DNA of 64,000 bases from Marchantia polymorpha subsp. ruderalis (Eukaryota > Streptophyta > Marchantiopsida > Marchantiales > Marchantiaceae). Location: the NCBI GenBank assembly GCA_037833965.1, contig AP031355.1, forward strand, positions 25,321,501 through 25,385,500, in the 5' to 3' direction. Below, piece after piece: positions 41,669 through 52,774 of the stretch. The translations under genes and the position numbers were made by a program. The notes below the pieces were generated by a model. That model saw nothing but the letters and a program-made list of their open reading frames with translations. It had not been told where the DNA came from and made no database searches. Numbering within the stretch: the stretch's first letter is position 1; each line of letters starts with the position of its first letter.

Positions 41669-41792
41669 CTCATAACTTCTCCATTCCTGATCCATCTCCG
41701 GCGCTCTTGGACTCGTTAGAACGAGCGTCCCGAGCTCTTTCTAATGCAACTTCAACCAACTGGATCTACCGTGTATCCCAATTGTTATGAAG
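41669..41792 (-). repeat. Structured LTR module, E3 5' LTR copy
   Basis: Identical to the copy in the 3' LTR at 31023-31146; arms CTCATAAC and GTTATGAAG. Confidence 0.7.
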
Positions 41793-42160
41793 GTTTTCCC
41801 TTTCCGCGCTAGCGGCGCTTCGCCGAAGGCGCACTCATGGTCGGATGCCTTTAGAGGTCCGGGCCCTTCTCCTGACGTCTTTAGCAAAACCTCCTCCTGA
41901 GGTGTCTGCGCCGGAAGCGTAGCTTCCTTATACGCTAGAGGCGCGTGAGTAGAGACACCTCAAAAAGGAGCTTTTGCCGAAGGCGCCGAAGACGTTGGCG
42001 TTGGTACATCCGACTACGTGATTCTTTGTGCCCTCGTGACGATCTCATCAATCCACTCTATTTAGCGTACCCTTCTCTAGCTACAAACACTGCTTTGGTA
42101 CTAGTTTTCTAAAATTGTTTAAATTCTGCAAAAAAACAAAAAGTGTGTTACCACATGCGT

Positions 42161-42506
42161 ACAGTCACGGCTTACAAACAGTCAGTCATTAAGGAATAGG
42201 CTGACGACATTAGAAGAGCTTGATGAGAGGAGGAGAATGAGTGCTCAACATATTGAGGCCATTCAACGGAGGAGAAAAATCACCTTTGACAAGAAGCATA
42301 AGAAAAGGACACTGAGGCCAGGTATGATGGTGATGCTCCAGGATGGTAGGAAGCTTGAGTTCCCAGGAAAGTTTGATGCAGTATGGTTAGGGCCTTATCT
42401 GATTCGTGAGGTATTTCCAAACAACTCAGTGCAGTTGGAAACGTTGAATGGAGAAGTTTTCCCCACACGCACTGCGGGAAGTAGATGCAAGCAGTACCGG
42501 ATTTGA
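42161..42506 (+). pseudogene. pol: E2 integrase C-terminus (after E3)
   Basis: Resumes E2 pol after the TGCGT duplication (A-Y-S-H-G-L-Q...). A one-base frameshift near 42187 is needed to reach LRNRLTTLEELDERR. It ends with the typical small-barrel C-terminus MVMLQDGRKLEFPGKFDAVW, GPYLIREVFPNNSVQLETL and TRTAGSRCKQYRI, then a stop at 42506. There is no chromodomain. No purine-rich tract precedes the 3' LTR at 42564. Confidence 0.85.
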
Positions 42507-42796
42507 AGCTATCTAGTCTGCAGAGCTAGGATTCTGGAATCTTCCCCTGATGGTCGCCAATGATGTGAGCACAAAACTGTGCTCACATGTCTTTTTAACC
42601 TTGTGAGAGTTAAAGTTTTAGATTTAAGCTCTTGCAAAATTATGCTCGGAGTTTTCTGGAAGTTTTGGTAAGATTAGGAGTTGGTGTAATAGCTAGTAGG
42701 CAAAGGTCCGGAACGGGGCTTTCAGGGCAGGGTCTCCAGCGAAGAGCCTTCGGTGAAGTTTCTTCGGGGAAAGGCCTTCGGCGAAGCAGTGAAACC

Positions 42797-42919
42797 CTCA
42801 TAACGTTTTCAATGTGTGACGCCTTGACTCAGTTAGTGTCTCCTTGGAAAGAGCTCGCAACGCTCGTTCCAACGAGACCAAGAACTCTTCAAACGGATGA
42901 GGAATCACTTAGTTGTGAG
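42797..42919 (+). repeat. Structured LTR module, E2 3' LTR copy 1
   Basis: CTCATAAC at 42797-42804, GTTGTGAG at 42912-42919. Confidence 0.72.
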
Positions 42920-42958
42920 TGTCGGAAGTTACTGATGGGAAGGGTTGAGGCAAGTCCG

Positions 42959-43054
42959 GCTGCGAACGTCTTCGGCTCCGGACGTCTCCGGCTGCGAACA
43001 TCTCCGGCTGCGAACGTCTTCGGCTCCGGACGTCTCCGGCTGCGAACATCTCCG
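42959..43054 (+). repeat. 48-bp tandem duplication private to the E2 3' LTR
   Basis: The unit GCTGCGAACGTCTTCGG... (48 bp) occurs at 42959 and again at 43007; the 5' LTR has it once. The unit itself is built of CTCCGGCTGCGAAC-like sub-repeats, a likely cause of slippage. Confidence 0.85.
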
Positions 43055-43164
43055 GCTTCGGACGACTTCGCGACAACTGCGAGCAGGCCTTCGGCGAACT
43101 CAGGGTCGGCGAACTCCGAGCCGATGAACATCGTGCAAGGGCCATCGGCGAAACAGTAAACTCG

Positions 43165-43287
43165 GCATATCTTTTTCATTTGTTAACGGTTTGACTTGAT
43201 TAGGGTCTTGTTGGAAAGAGCTCGCGACGCTCGTTCCAACGAGACCAAGAACTCTTCAAACGGATAAGGCGTCACTGAGTTATGAGC
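43165..43287 (+). repeat. Structured LTR module, E2 3' LTR copy 2
   Basis: Counterpart of 19523-19645, with CGAGACC where the 5' copy has CGAAACC. Confidence 0.7.
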
Positions 43288-43419
43288 GTCGAAAGCGGCG
43301 GATAGGGTAGGACAACATCGAACCGGAAGACATCGAACCGGCGAACATCGTGCCGGCGCCTTCGGCGATAACAGGTAACAGGCCTTCGGCGGTGTGCCTT
43401 CGGCATAGGGTAAAACAGG

Positions 43420-43538
43420 CATAACTTTCTCAATTCATAACGGTTTGACCCAGTTAGGGTCTCGTTGGAAAGAGCTCGACCTGGTCGTTCCAACGAGCCC
43501 ACGAACTTGTGATACGGAGCTAGAATCTGTGAGTTATG
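43420..43538 (+). repeat. Structured LTR module, E2 3' LTR copy 3
   Basis: CATAACT at 43420-43426, AGTTATG at 43532-43538. Confidence 0.72.
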
Positions 43539-44485
43539 GGTGTCGGGAGTGACTGTTATGGATAAGCAAAGGTGTGGTCGTGCGTCTTCGGCGGGTGGAT
43601 GCCTTTGGCGGTGCGCGGAAGAGGATTCCCTCCGGCGGAGATCGGGTGGTCAGGAATGTAGAATGTGCAGGTGTGGCAGCGGCGGCGGCGTGAAGTCAAG
43701 TGGGGGAGGCAAGACGACGGTGCATGTAGTCGTGCAAGGGGAGTAGGCAGCTACCCATCATTGCGAGTGTTGCATTTCAGGCGGGCTGTGTGTGTCTCGG
43801 CCTTAAACTTCGAAGTGGGGAGTTCGGCCTGGGAACGGAGAGCTGGTGGTGTGCGTGTGTGGAGACGGAAGTGGTGAGAGTTAGGAGGGGAGTGTGGAGA
43901 GTTCGAAGTAGGAGGAAGCAAACTCTCGTGGGTGGAGAGTCGTATCAGAGAGTGAAATTTGAGTGGGATCTGAGATTGAAGTGTAACATCTGTGAGTGGG
44001 ATCTGAGATCAGAGTGGAAGATCTGAGAATGGGAGCTGAGAGTGAAGTGAAATCTGAGACTGAGATCTGACAGTCGGAATCTGAATTTGACACTGAAAAG
44101 GCAAAGTTGAATCTGAGAGAGGAATCTGGTGGGGTCTGAAGGTGGAAGCTGAGAAATCGACACTGAGGTCTGAGTAGGAATTGGGACTGGGACTGGAACT
44201 GGGATCTAGGATAGACCACAGCGGCTGTGGTGTTGAAAAAGTCATCCAGAGTTGAGTTAGATCTTTATGTAACAAAGAGTTTGTCTGCTGCCCTTGTGGA
44301 GATAGCAGACAGCAAGTTATCATTTTCCGTTCTGGATAAATTGTCTGTGAACGAGCAAGTGTTTATGATCTCGTTGTCTTGGATACACTTTGAGCACATG
44401 GCTTGCGATCAGAGAAGTTAGATTATGGGAGTTCGAACCCCCACCCGGACTACAAACGCTGAAGGGTGGGAAGGTTTGGCTCACA

Positions 44486-46831
44486 GCGAGCATCCTGCAC
44501 AGAGTGATGCGACAACACGCTTTTGAGGAGAAGGGGGGAACTCTAAATCATCTCTCTCCTTTCCTCATCAATTTTTATCGACAGCGAAATTGTTTGACCG
44601 CGGCGGAGCTTGCTCGTTTTCCGCCGTTGTCCGTCGACCATCCCGGGAAGTATGTGCGGGACAACGAGGTCGACACTGACGCAGAGGAGTCGCCGACTTC
44701 TACTCCGCCAAGGCGGAGGGACGAAGGGAGAAATACTCCTGCAGCAAGAGTGCCGCGGAAGCGGCGTTGGAGAGAGGAGTCCGAAGAGGAGCAGCATCAA
44801 GAACCCACTACTCCCATTCGGCAGCGGCCGTTGCACGAAGTGTGCAGCCGGCCGAAGCAGAAGGCGCGCAGACTTGTGTTACCAGCCAGCAGCGAGGACA
44901 CGGCGACGATTGCCACGGAGAAAGGAAGTGCGTCGCCGGAGAAGAACGAGGGACCGCGGACGTCTGCAGGAGCAACGGATCACGCTGCACCTTTGACGGA
45001 CGAGAGGCCGCCTACGGGCCAAGGGCCTCCGGAGTTACCACGTGCGTTGCGGACGGGTGTTCCGCCTGCGCATAGGCGAGCCTCGACGGAAAGGCGACCA
45101 CAAGCGGATGTGGACCTACGCCTACGCGTGGGAAGGAGTAGTCCGCCTGTGCACAGGCGTTCGCCTGTGCACATGCCGCCTGCGCACAGGCAAGATTCAC
45201 CCCCGTTCCAACGTAGGAAGGGGAAGGAGCCGGCGGAAGATCCGCCTACGGGTCACGGGCCTTCGGGACCAGACCCTCTGGCGCCCAACGCGCCGCGATT
45301 TGCGCCTTCGGCGCCAGGGCCTTCGGGCCAACGAGATGCAAACAGGGAGCGTGCGGAGGCCGCACCTTCGGCGGGTAATCCGCCGGTAGATGCGCCTTCG
45401 GCGGTAGGGCCTTTGGGCCAAGGGACATCGGGCGAGCGGCCTCCGGCTATGTCGCATTTGGCGATAGACGCCTTAGGCGCTGCGCCTGCGGCGGACAAGG
45501 CGCCGGCATTTGCGCCTGCGCACAGGCCAGGCACAGCCCTCGCGCAGGACCGATCGAAGGAGCAGGACCTAACGGAGGAGCGGATTGACTGTTCGCGGGA
45601 CGAAATTTCGGTGTGCGATGCGCAATCAAACCCCGCGCAGACACCCTCCGCTCGATCGCCTTCGGCGGCGGACGTCGGCGGCAGAGAGGATACGGTCGAA
45701 GACCGACAAGCGGGCGACGGGGATGTAGCACGGCCACATTCGCCCACCGCCTTAGACATTTTGGCGAAGAGCAGCGAGGCTGCAGCTGTGCCTTTGCAGG
45801 CAGCACCCGTCGACGACGTGCAGCCCCACTCGGGTCAGTCGCCAACGCAATCAATGGCGACTGAAATCCTTAACTCGGATGATGACGACGGAGGCTCCAC
45901 CGAAGCAATGTCGGGAGCAGGGGATACCGAGGAGGAGGAGGAGGAAATTGTTGGAGCGCCGGCGGCGGCGCTCTCTGAGCAGGTGATACCGTTGCTGAAG
46001 TACTTGGATCGCAAATTTGATAAATATGCCGATCCACTCCAGCCGGGATCTTACATCGAATTAGTGCGCAGGCGGACTCGCACTAAAGTCCACACTAGCA
46101 AGCTACTAGCTAGGACGGACCAGGAGTTGAAGGATTTGAGGGAGAGGCATGCCTGTTTGTGGGGTCAGTACAACCTTGAGAGGAAATCGCACGCCCTCGA
46201 CAGGATGAGGAAGGAGAGATTGGAAGAGCTCACCAGGGATGTGGTGAAGACCACGACGGATTTGATGTCTGAGAAAACTCAGAACCAGATTCTGTCAGAG
46301 GAGCTCGTGCGACAGACGCGTTTGTTGGCGGAGTGTCAGCTCGCACGACAAGCGGATGAGGATTTAATCCGCAGGCTACAGTCAGAGTGTGGTGAATTGA
46401 GAGCGCAGCGTGCGGAGGCCGAATCGCAGTTGGTGGTAATTGAAGAGGATCGCAGGCGAGAGGCAGATCGCACGAACGAGGAGATGGCGAGGCGTGTCGC
46501 CCACTGTCTCAAGGGCTACGCCCACTGGGTAGTGGCGGCGCAGGAGAAACTCACACTGCGTGAGTGAGAGCTTCGCGCAGCAGGGTTGTTGGCAGGCTAC
46601 AGCAGGAGTCGGCGGAAGGTGGCGAAGAAGTTAGACGCTTTTCTGTCGAAGGCGCGGGATACCATGTCCACCCTCGAGGTGGAGGTGTCCGCGGCGTTGC
46701 AGCGGTTAGGACTGCGCAGTCGTGCGGAAGACTAGCAGGGTAGGGAGTTAGTGCGCGGCAGTCCGTCGCGCAGGAGACGTAGCACAGGTTCTGCGGAGTG
46801 TAGTGTAGCGTGGTTCCGTGCCGGCACATAG
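44486..46831 (+). pseudogene. E1 3' LTR U3 ORF, C-terminal part, with nonsense codons
   Basis: Continues the ORF begun at 18218 (ASILHRVMRQHAFEEKGGTL onward). Low-complexity middle with PVHRR and PSAxG repeats, an acidic EEEEEE patch, then coiled coil. TGA at 46565-46567 (after EKLTLRE) and TAG near 46732 (within AED-QGRELV) break the frame. The natural stop aligns at 46829-46831. Together with the TGA at 18851 this copy is clearly dead. Confidence 0.85.
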
Positions 46832-46859
46832 TGTGGTGCAGTGTAGTGTTAGGTAGGAC

Positions 46860-46900
46860 TTAGAAGGTATAAAATAGTTCAAGGCGTCTTGCCTTGGGTT
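46860..46900 (+). promoter_or_regulatory. E1 3' LTR TATA box and hairpin
   Basis: TATAAAATAG at 46868-46877, then CAAGGC-GTCTT-GCCTTG. Confidence 0.6.
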
Positions 46901-47840
46901 CTTTCCCAATTTCAGAAGTATAGATCAGGAACTCATTTTCTCTGCGTGTTCGTGCCCTTAGTTCTGTCACCACGCACGAGGAGCTACACCTTAGCGTTCC
47001 GCATTGTGTAGCTGAAGGCCTTCGGCCGAATGTTCAGAGCTAGTACATTGGTTAGAGACTTGAGTAGTTCGGATCTGCACCTGCGGGTGACTGCCGATGC
47101 TTAGAGCCAGTGACTGGTTAGATACTTGAATAGTTTCGCCCCTATACCTTCGAGTGTTTGTTTCTGATTGTACTCCTTCGGGATTTTTCCCCTGAATGCC
47201 AAAGTGAAGTTTTGCTACTTCATGTAAGCCTTGGTTGTAAATTCAGGTTACGCTGCAGCAGGTGCCTTCAGGGTAACCCGTGTAGTATTTTTGGGAATGA
47301 CAAGTGCCTGAGAATTCAAATTCTTCAATAGACTGTTGTTGTGTTACTGAAATGTTTCTCAGTGAGTCCTTCAGTGCGGACCTGTGTTCTCTGCGCGTTT
47401 TGTGAGTTGAGAGTGTTGTTCACCGCGTATGAGTGACTTCGATCCGAAGTAGGCAGTCCAAACCGGGTTTCCTACACTAGCAGCAAGCTAGTGGAAGTGT
47501 TGTAAAAGCCGGAGTTGGAAGTCACTACCCGCAGCTTCGCTGAGTGTGCTCGCGAGAGACTTTCTCCCTGAAATCTTGAAGTAGAGGTCCTAACGGATCT
47601 CTGGGTTGTGTTTCTGTAGTTTCAGGTGTGTGTGTGTGTGTGTTACGGTGCACTGTGCGACCTCCGAGTGCGCTCCGAGTGGACACTTGCAGTATTTCTG
47701 GGAGTGACAGTCGCCTGAGAATTCAAACTCCTCAATAGTCTGTTAAACGTGACACTTTGTACCCTGTGTGTTTCTCTGTCCCTGTGGGTTTGACCTTTCT
47801 ACCACTATATTGCAGTTTTAGCCTTTAGTGGGTTATTACA

Positions 47841-49190
47841 ATTTCATGCTGGTTTCTACCGTGGATTTGTATTAGAGTGCATCATTGAGATGTCACTCCT
47901 ACTAGGAAACTTGTACAAGTGATTGACTTTTTATCTTCTTTTCACGATCATGTGTGTGATTGAGAACCATGTCAAAAATCAAACAGCGATCATACCATGG
48001 ATTCTAGCCTCACATGAACATAGTTGATTGAAGATGTTTATTATGTGGATTTGCTGGTGCAGCGTCAACTATGTTGATTTATGATTATTATCTGAGAGGT
48101 TGACATATTTCATATTTGACAACTCCTCTTGACGCAGTGTTAGCAGAAAGTATTAATGTACAGAACGCAATTACCAAGCAGGGAAGATGATTTTTCATCA
48201 TATCGATTGAGCACTATAGCTCCCGGTCTTCGCATCCAGAAGCTTACATAGGGTTATGGACTAGATGGTCACCCAGTGTAACACATATGGACATGCTTGT
48301 GATACACTTGTGTTTGTGAATGAAAGACTGTGCTTGGTGATGTTTCAAATGCCAGTGAGATATGTTGTGTTGCACTATTCATGTGCACGATACCTCATCT
48401 AACCTAACCCGTATTCTTTGAATGCATCACACCGATACAACTAACAATTGTGCATAAATCTCCACTGTTTTCTGAACTTTGTTGCATCATCATTTGGAAG
48501 CATTTGATCTACACTACAACTCTCTAACTTTATTCCTAAGTTTCAGTTCTAGCTATGTCATCGTATGGGTTATTCCTCCGTAAACTTTTTCATTTCATCG
48601 GATGACTTCTTACTTTTGTGCACACTTTTGCACAAAAGTTGCAAATCCATTAGTTTACCATGTCAACCTCATCATGCAAAGTAAATGTCGTCTTCCTCAT
48701 GGCTCCAATCCCGATGATACTTTGTCATCAAGTTTCTTGGCGAGAAGAAGACAAAAACTTCCATGTTCTCTATCATCTCAGGGCGATATTTTGGGTGGTG
48801 GCGATGGCTTGAGGAAGTGGTTTGTTAATTTCAGCTTTGTCCTATTATTATCGCCTCTCGAAGAAATCAAGACTCTCGAAACTGACATAAAATCTTCTGA
48901 ACTGTGCTGAAGCATAAAATCTTCTGTACTTTCCTGAAACCCTTCCTGGTAGACTATCTTGAAAGCTACTGCAGGTAAATGGATGTATTGTTCAGGCGAA
49001 GATTATGTCTGAACATCGTGCTGACAATTGCAACTGCAACCAAAGTGGAACAGGGAAGAAATATGCAACATAATGTCCAGAACAGTTGACTTCGAACATT
49101 GTAGCTAATTTTTCATTTTTGATGGCTTGTTCCTGGAAAAATATTATCAGATGCCAAACTGTCTACCCAATGTATATTTAACCTTTCGAT
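47841..49190. other. Host intergenic sequence right of E1
   Basis: AT-rich, low-copy-looking sequence. A 102-codon frame at 48602-48910 has no recognisable feature. Part of it (48862-48945) is similar to repeats at 59099-59406. No conserved gene seen. Confidence 0.5.
48862..48945 (+). repeat. Dispersed repeat, copy A
   Basis: GAAATCAAGACTCTCGAAAC and the following ACATAAAATCTTCTG resemble 59160-59215 and 59343-59400. Within this copy TAAAATCTTCTG(A/T)ACT is itself doubled. Confidence 0.55.
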
Positions 49191-49194
49191 ATAG

Positions 49195-51400
49195 GCAAGG
49201 GCGAAACTAAACTATCACAATCGGACAAAAGCATTGGAAATGATATACACAAGGAGGAACAAATCCATCCTGTAAATGACTGGGTCTTATGGACTAATTG
49301 GCCACAACAGGGATAATTCCAGTACATTACAATTATGATGGGATGCCACGCTGTCTGCAGAATACCCATGTCAGCTTTTGTCTCCCGGAAAGGGCGAATC
49401 TGAAGAACCATAATCAGATAAAAGCATTGGAAATGATACACACGAGGAACAAATCCATCGTGTAAATGACTGAGTCTTATGGACTATTTGGCCACAACAG
49501 GGATAGTCCTGGTACATTGTGAACATGATGGGATGCCCTGTCTGCAGAATAACCATTTCAGCTTTCGTTTTCAGGCAAGGGCGAATCTAAACTATCATAA
49601 TCAGACAAAAGCATTGAAAATGATATACACAATGAGTAACAAATCCATCGTGTAAATGACTGAGTCTTATGGACTATTTGGCCACAACAGGGATAGTCCC
49701 AGTACAGTTTGATTATGATGGGATGGCACGCTGTCTGCAGAATAGCCATTTCAGCTTTCGTTTTCAGGCAAGGGCTAATCTAAACTATCATAATCAGACA
49801 AATGCATTGTAAATGATGTACACAAGGGGGAACAAATCCATCGTGTAAATGACTGGGTCTTATGGACTACTTGGCCACAACAGGGATAGTCCCAGTACAT
49901 TATGATTATGATGGGATGCCAGGCTGTCTGCAGATAGGCCATTTCCTTTGCAGGCAAGGGCGAATCTAAACTATCATAATCAGACAAAAGCATTGGAAAT
50001 GATATACACAAGGAGGAACAAATCCATCGTGTAAATGACTGGGTCTTCTGGACTATTTGGCCACAACAGGGATAGTCCCAGTACATTATGATTATGATGG
50101 GATGCCAGGCTGTCTGCAGAATGGCCATTTCGATTGCAGGCAAGGGCGAATCTAAACTATCATAATCAGACAAATGCATTGTAAATGATGTACACAAGGG
50201 GGAACAAATCCATCGTGTAAATGACTGGGTCTTATGGAGTACTTGGCCACAACAGGGATAGTCCCAGTACATTATGATTATGATGGGATGCCAGACTGTC
50301 TGCAGATAGGCCATTTCCTTTGCAGGCAAGGGCGAATCTAAACTATCATAATCAGACAAAAGCATTGGAAATGATATACACAAGGAGGAACAAATTCATC
50401 CTGTAAATGACCGGGTCTTCTGGACTATTTGGCCACAACAGGGATAGTCTCAGTACATTATGATTATGATGGGATGCCAGGCTGTCTGCAGAATGGCCAT
50501 TTCGTTTGCAGGCAAGGGCGAATCTAAACTATCATAATCAGACAAAAGCATTGGAAATGATATACACAATGAGGAACAAATCCATCCCGTAAATGACTGG
50601 GTCTTATGGACTATTTGGCCACAGGGATAGTCCCAGTACATTATGATTATGATGGGATGCCAGGCTGTCTGCAGAATGGCCATTTCGTCTGCAGGCAAGG
50701 GCGAATCTAAACTATCATAATCAGACAAAAGCATTGGAAATGATATGAACAAGGAGGAACGAATCCATCGTGTAAATGACTGGGTCTTATGGACTATTTG
50801 GCCACAACAGGGATAGTCCCAGTACATTATGATTATGATGGGATGCCAGGCTGTCTGCAGAATGGCCATTTCGTTTGCAGGCAAGGGCGAATCTAAACTA
50901 TCATAATCAGACAAAAGCATTGGAAATGATATGAACAAGGAGGAACGAATCCATCGTGTAAATGACTGGGTCTTATGGACTATTTGGCCACAACAGGGAT
51001 AGTCCCAGTACATTATGATTAAAATGGGATGCCAGGCTGTCTGCAGAATGGCCATTTCGTTTGCAGGCAAGGGCGAATCTAAACTATCATAATCAGACAA
51101 AAGCATTGGAAATGATATACACAATGAGGAACAAATCCATCGTGTAAATGACTGGGTCTTATGAACTATTTGGCCACAGGGATAGTCCCAGTACATTATG
51201 ATTATGATGGGATGCCAGACTTTCTGCAGAATGGCCATTTCATTTGCAGGCAAGGGCGAATCTAAACTATCATAATCAGACAAATGCATTGGAAATGATA
51301 TGAACAAGGAGGAATGAATCCATCGTGTAAATGACTGGATCTTATGGACTATTTGGCCACAACAGGGACTGGAAATGATATAGACAAGAAGGAACGAATT
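49195..51400. repeat. Satellite: 12 tandem copies of a ~186-bp monomer
   Basis: The anchor AATCAGACAAAAGCATTGGA (or a variant) recurs at about 49221, 49413, 49601, 49794, 49980, 50166, 50352, 50538, 50721, 50907, 51093 and 51276. Spacings are 192, 188, 193, 186, 186, 186, 186, 186, 183, 186 and 183 or 186 bp. The left three copies are most diverged. From 49794 to 50537 the copies alternate as A-B-A-B (372-bp higher-order unit). Because 186 and 183 are multiples of three, the minus strand stays open for long stretches (202 and 326 codons), giving a 62-residue protein repeat without a plausible start. The right end decays near 51400. Confidence 0.9.
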
Positions 51401-51430
51401 CCGTCGTCTAAAAAGTATAGTTTGTTTCAA

Positions 51431-52753
51431 TTGTGTTCAGAAATATCAATTATTTAAACTTCCCTGGATATTTTTGTCTTCTGGATTCATGACTTATTGT
51501 TATCTAACATTTAGCATATGAAGTATTTTTCATCTCAAGTGCACAACACAGTTTTTCGTCTCTTGCAAGCAAGTTCGAAATAAGTAAAATCTTGAGAGGA
51601 TTGATGTTGACCTTAGCAAGTATCATGCTGGTTCTATCGTGTTCTATGCGACGTGATAAACAAGCAGGAGCGCTCTTAGCTCGGACGAAATCTGATTTCA
51701 TTTTAAGATTTGGGGTCGAATGAACTCCAGACTCTGGTATTAGTACTCGGATATTAGAACAGTTGTGGTAGAAGAACAGTCATACCAGCAGTTGAAAACC
51801 TCGAGCCTCGTATACTATGTACACAGTTCTTCGAGATTAGGTTAGTCCAGAAAATTGATCAGTTTTTTCTGAACCTACGAGTTATGCGGATTACTGTAGA
51901 CTGCTGTTCCGATCTTCAAATCAAGAAAAATGCAAAACAGGATTTGTCCACCGAGGTGACAACCCACGTGCCTCTCAGTTGTCATAATACATCCACTTGC
52001 TTGAATCAAAGATTCAAGCAATTAAATCAAAGATTAAGTGTGAAATCTCTATTGTAGCGTGACGACATCGAGAGTACCAGCACACTGATGCATTCAAATA
52101 TCTTGTTCGCTTGCAAGAGAGAGTCAAGATTTACTCTGACCTTCTAAACACATTTTCCAATCACATAGTCGCATGTTGTCGTTAACTCGATCGCTCATAC
52201 GATTCAATGAGAGGATCTGCTTGAAGACACTGCATTCTTTTTCCACGACCATCGTAAGGTATTTCTTCTTGTGGGTCTTGATGCAGCTAGATTTGCATTC
52301 TCCTATTCCAGATGTACATCCAGTTTTACACAAGAGTACTTCACATATGCATTCCATGACATTCTGCCTACACATCGCACCATCTTTGCTACCAGAGTGT
52401 TTTGGATTTCAGATTCCTGCAGAGTTGGATCACCAGTGAGCATGAAGTAAACTCTTTCCGTTGAGTTTGAAATAGGCTTACGAAGAGAAATGAAATCATC
52501 TTTGCACACGGTTTAGATTTTCGCTTTGAAACGGAATCCTGGTCTCACCTTTATTTTAGATTCACATTGCTTGTAGTGTAGCCTCATGCTTCCACTATGC
52601 ACAATCTTCCTGCGTTTGTGTTTTTTGCTATTGATACGATTTTGTGAAGAGGTTGGAGTAATCTTTGTCACTGCTAATGCAGAGTGCAAAAATTCTCATG
52701 CCAGCACGCACATGCACATGATTTGTGTTGTGACATTGCGACGGAAAGTTTAG
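51431..52753. other. Upstream region of the Roco gene
   Basis: AT-rich, no convincing coding sequence. An 88-codon frame (52173-52439) and its antisense Cys-rich frame (52124-52375) lack support. The first exon and promoter of the Roco gene are expected somewhere here, because its frame continues upstream of 52775 to a candidate 3' splice site (TTTTCTTCAG, ending 52763). Confidence 0.45.
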
Positions 52754-52774
52754 TTTTCTTCAGGTGAGGCGTGC

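Larger units (their letters stand above)
26654..42155 (-). mobile_element. E3: complete 15.5-kb Ty3/gypsy element with giant ORF-bearing LTRs
   Basis: LTRs 37300-42155 (5') and 26654-31509 (3') are each 4856 bp. The ends are TGTGGTAACA...GGTTATTACA, and the flanking duplication TGCGT is perfect (26649-26653 and 42156-42160). Internal region 31510-37299 (5.8 kb): primer site, gag-pro, leaky UAG, pol, polypurine tract. I could see only three LTR differences (28130 region, 30570 and 30629 against their partners), so insertion is very recent. gag carries one TGA, so the copy as read may need help in trans. Same family group as E1, different from E2. Confidence 0.95.
37300..42155 (-). mobile_element. 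E3 5' LTR
   Basis: Same 4856-bp length and nearly the same sequence as 26654-31509. It contains a TATA box (38215-38221 on the minus strand) and its hairpin (38193-38209), which should drive genomic RNA from this copy. The upstream U3 ORF is in the same orientation, so it would need its own promoter or expression from the 3' LTR. Confidence 0.94.
18970..44485 (+). mobile_element. E2: Ty3/gypsy LTR retrotransposon of a different family, nested in the E1 3' LTR and itself hosting E3
   Basis: LTRs 18970-20843 (1874 bp) and 42564-44485 (1922 bp) are flanked by the perfect duplication GCGAG (18965-18969 and 44486-44490). Internal parts: primer site (20849), gag (20880-22370), pro-RT-RNase H (22371-25523) and integrase (25524-26653, then 42161-42506 after E3). 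Own length without E3 is about 10.0 kb. The two LTRs differ by a 48-bp tandem duplication and a handful of substitutions, so insertion was recent but earlier than that of E3. The protein sequences are clearly distinct from E1/E3. Confidence 0.93.
42564..44485 (+). mobile_element. E2 3' LTR
   Basis: Begins TGTGAGCAC and ends GGCTCACA, followed by the duplication GCGAG. It is 48 bp longer than the 5' LTR, fully explained by one extra repeat unit at 42959-43054. Few other differences were noticed (for example near 42755, 42835 and 43242). Confidence 0.92.
5134..47840 (+). mobile_element. E1: outer Ty3/gypsy (non-chromovirus, Tat/Athila-like) LTR retrotransposon, interrupted by other insertions
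   Basis: Parts in order: 5' LTR remnant (5134-6340), tRNA-Asp primer site (6363), gag-pro (6427-6885 and 11776-14136), leaky stop (14134), pol RT-RNase H-INT (14137-16977), polypurine tract (17002-17014), and 3' LTR (17015-18969 and 44486-47840). The solo LTR 6886-11770 and element E2 (with E3 inside it) are later insertions. Removing them with one copy of each target duplication restores reading frames. The integrase ends in the GPYKV...VNGWRLKKYH type C-terminus without a chromodomain, which points to the plant non-chromovirus branch. Two nonsense codons in pol and several in the 3' LTR ORF show this copy is dead. The 5 bp after its right end (ATTTC, 47841-47845) should be its target duplication. 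Confidence 0.88.
44486..47840 (+). mobile_element. E1 3' LTR, right part
   Basis: Begins with the second GCGAG and continues the U3 ORF exactly where 18969 left it (compare the unbroken text at 1709-1730). It holds the rest of the U3 ORF, a TATA box (46868), R/U5 with a TG microsatellite, and the LTR end GGGTTATTACA at 47830-47840. Confidence 0.92.

Noticed and set aside
49775-51430. Minus-strand 202 and 326 codon frames as real repeat-protein genes
   Set aside because: No start codon with context, no flanking exon signals, and left-hand copies break the frame. Kept as a satellite, with the coding idea listed as a finding to test.
52124-52439. Small Cys-rich ORF (minus) or 88-codon ORF (plus) upstream of the Roco gene
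   Set aside because: Cys spacing fits no peptide family I can name, and there is no signal peptide. Both strands are open over the same stretch.
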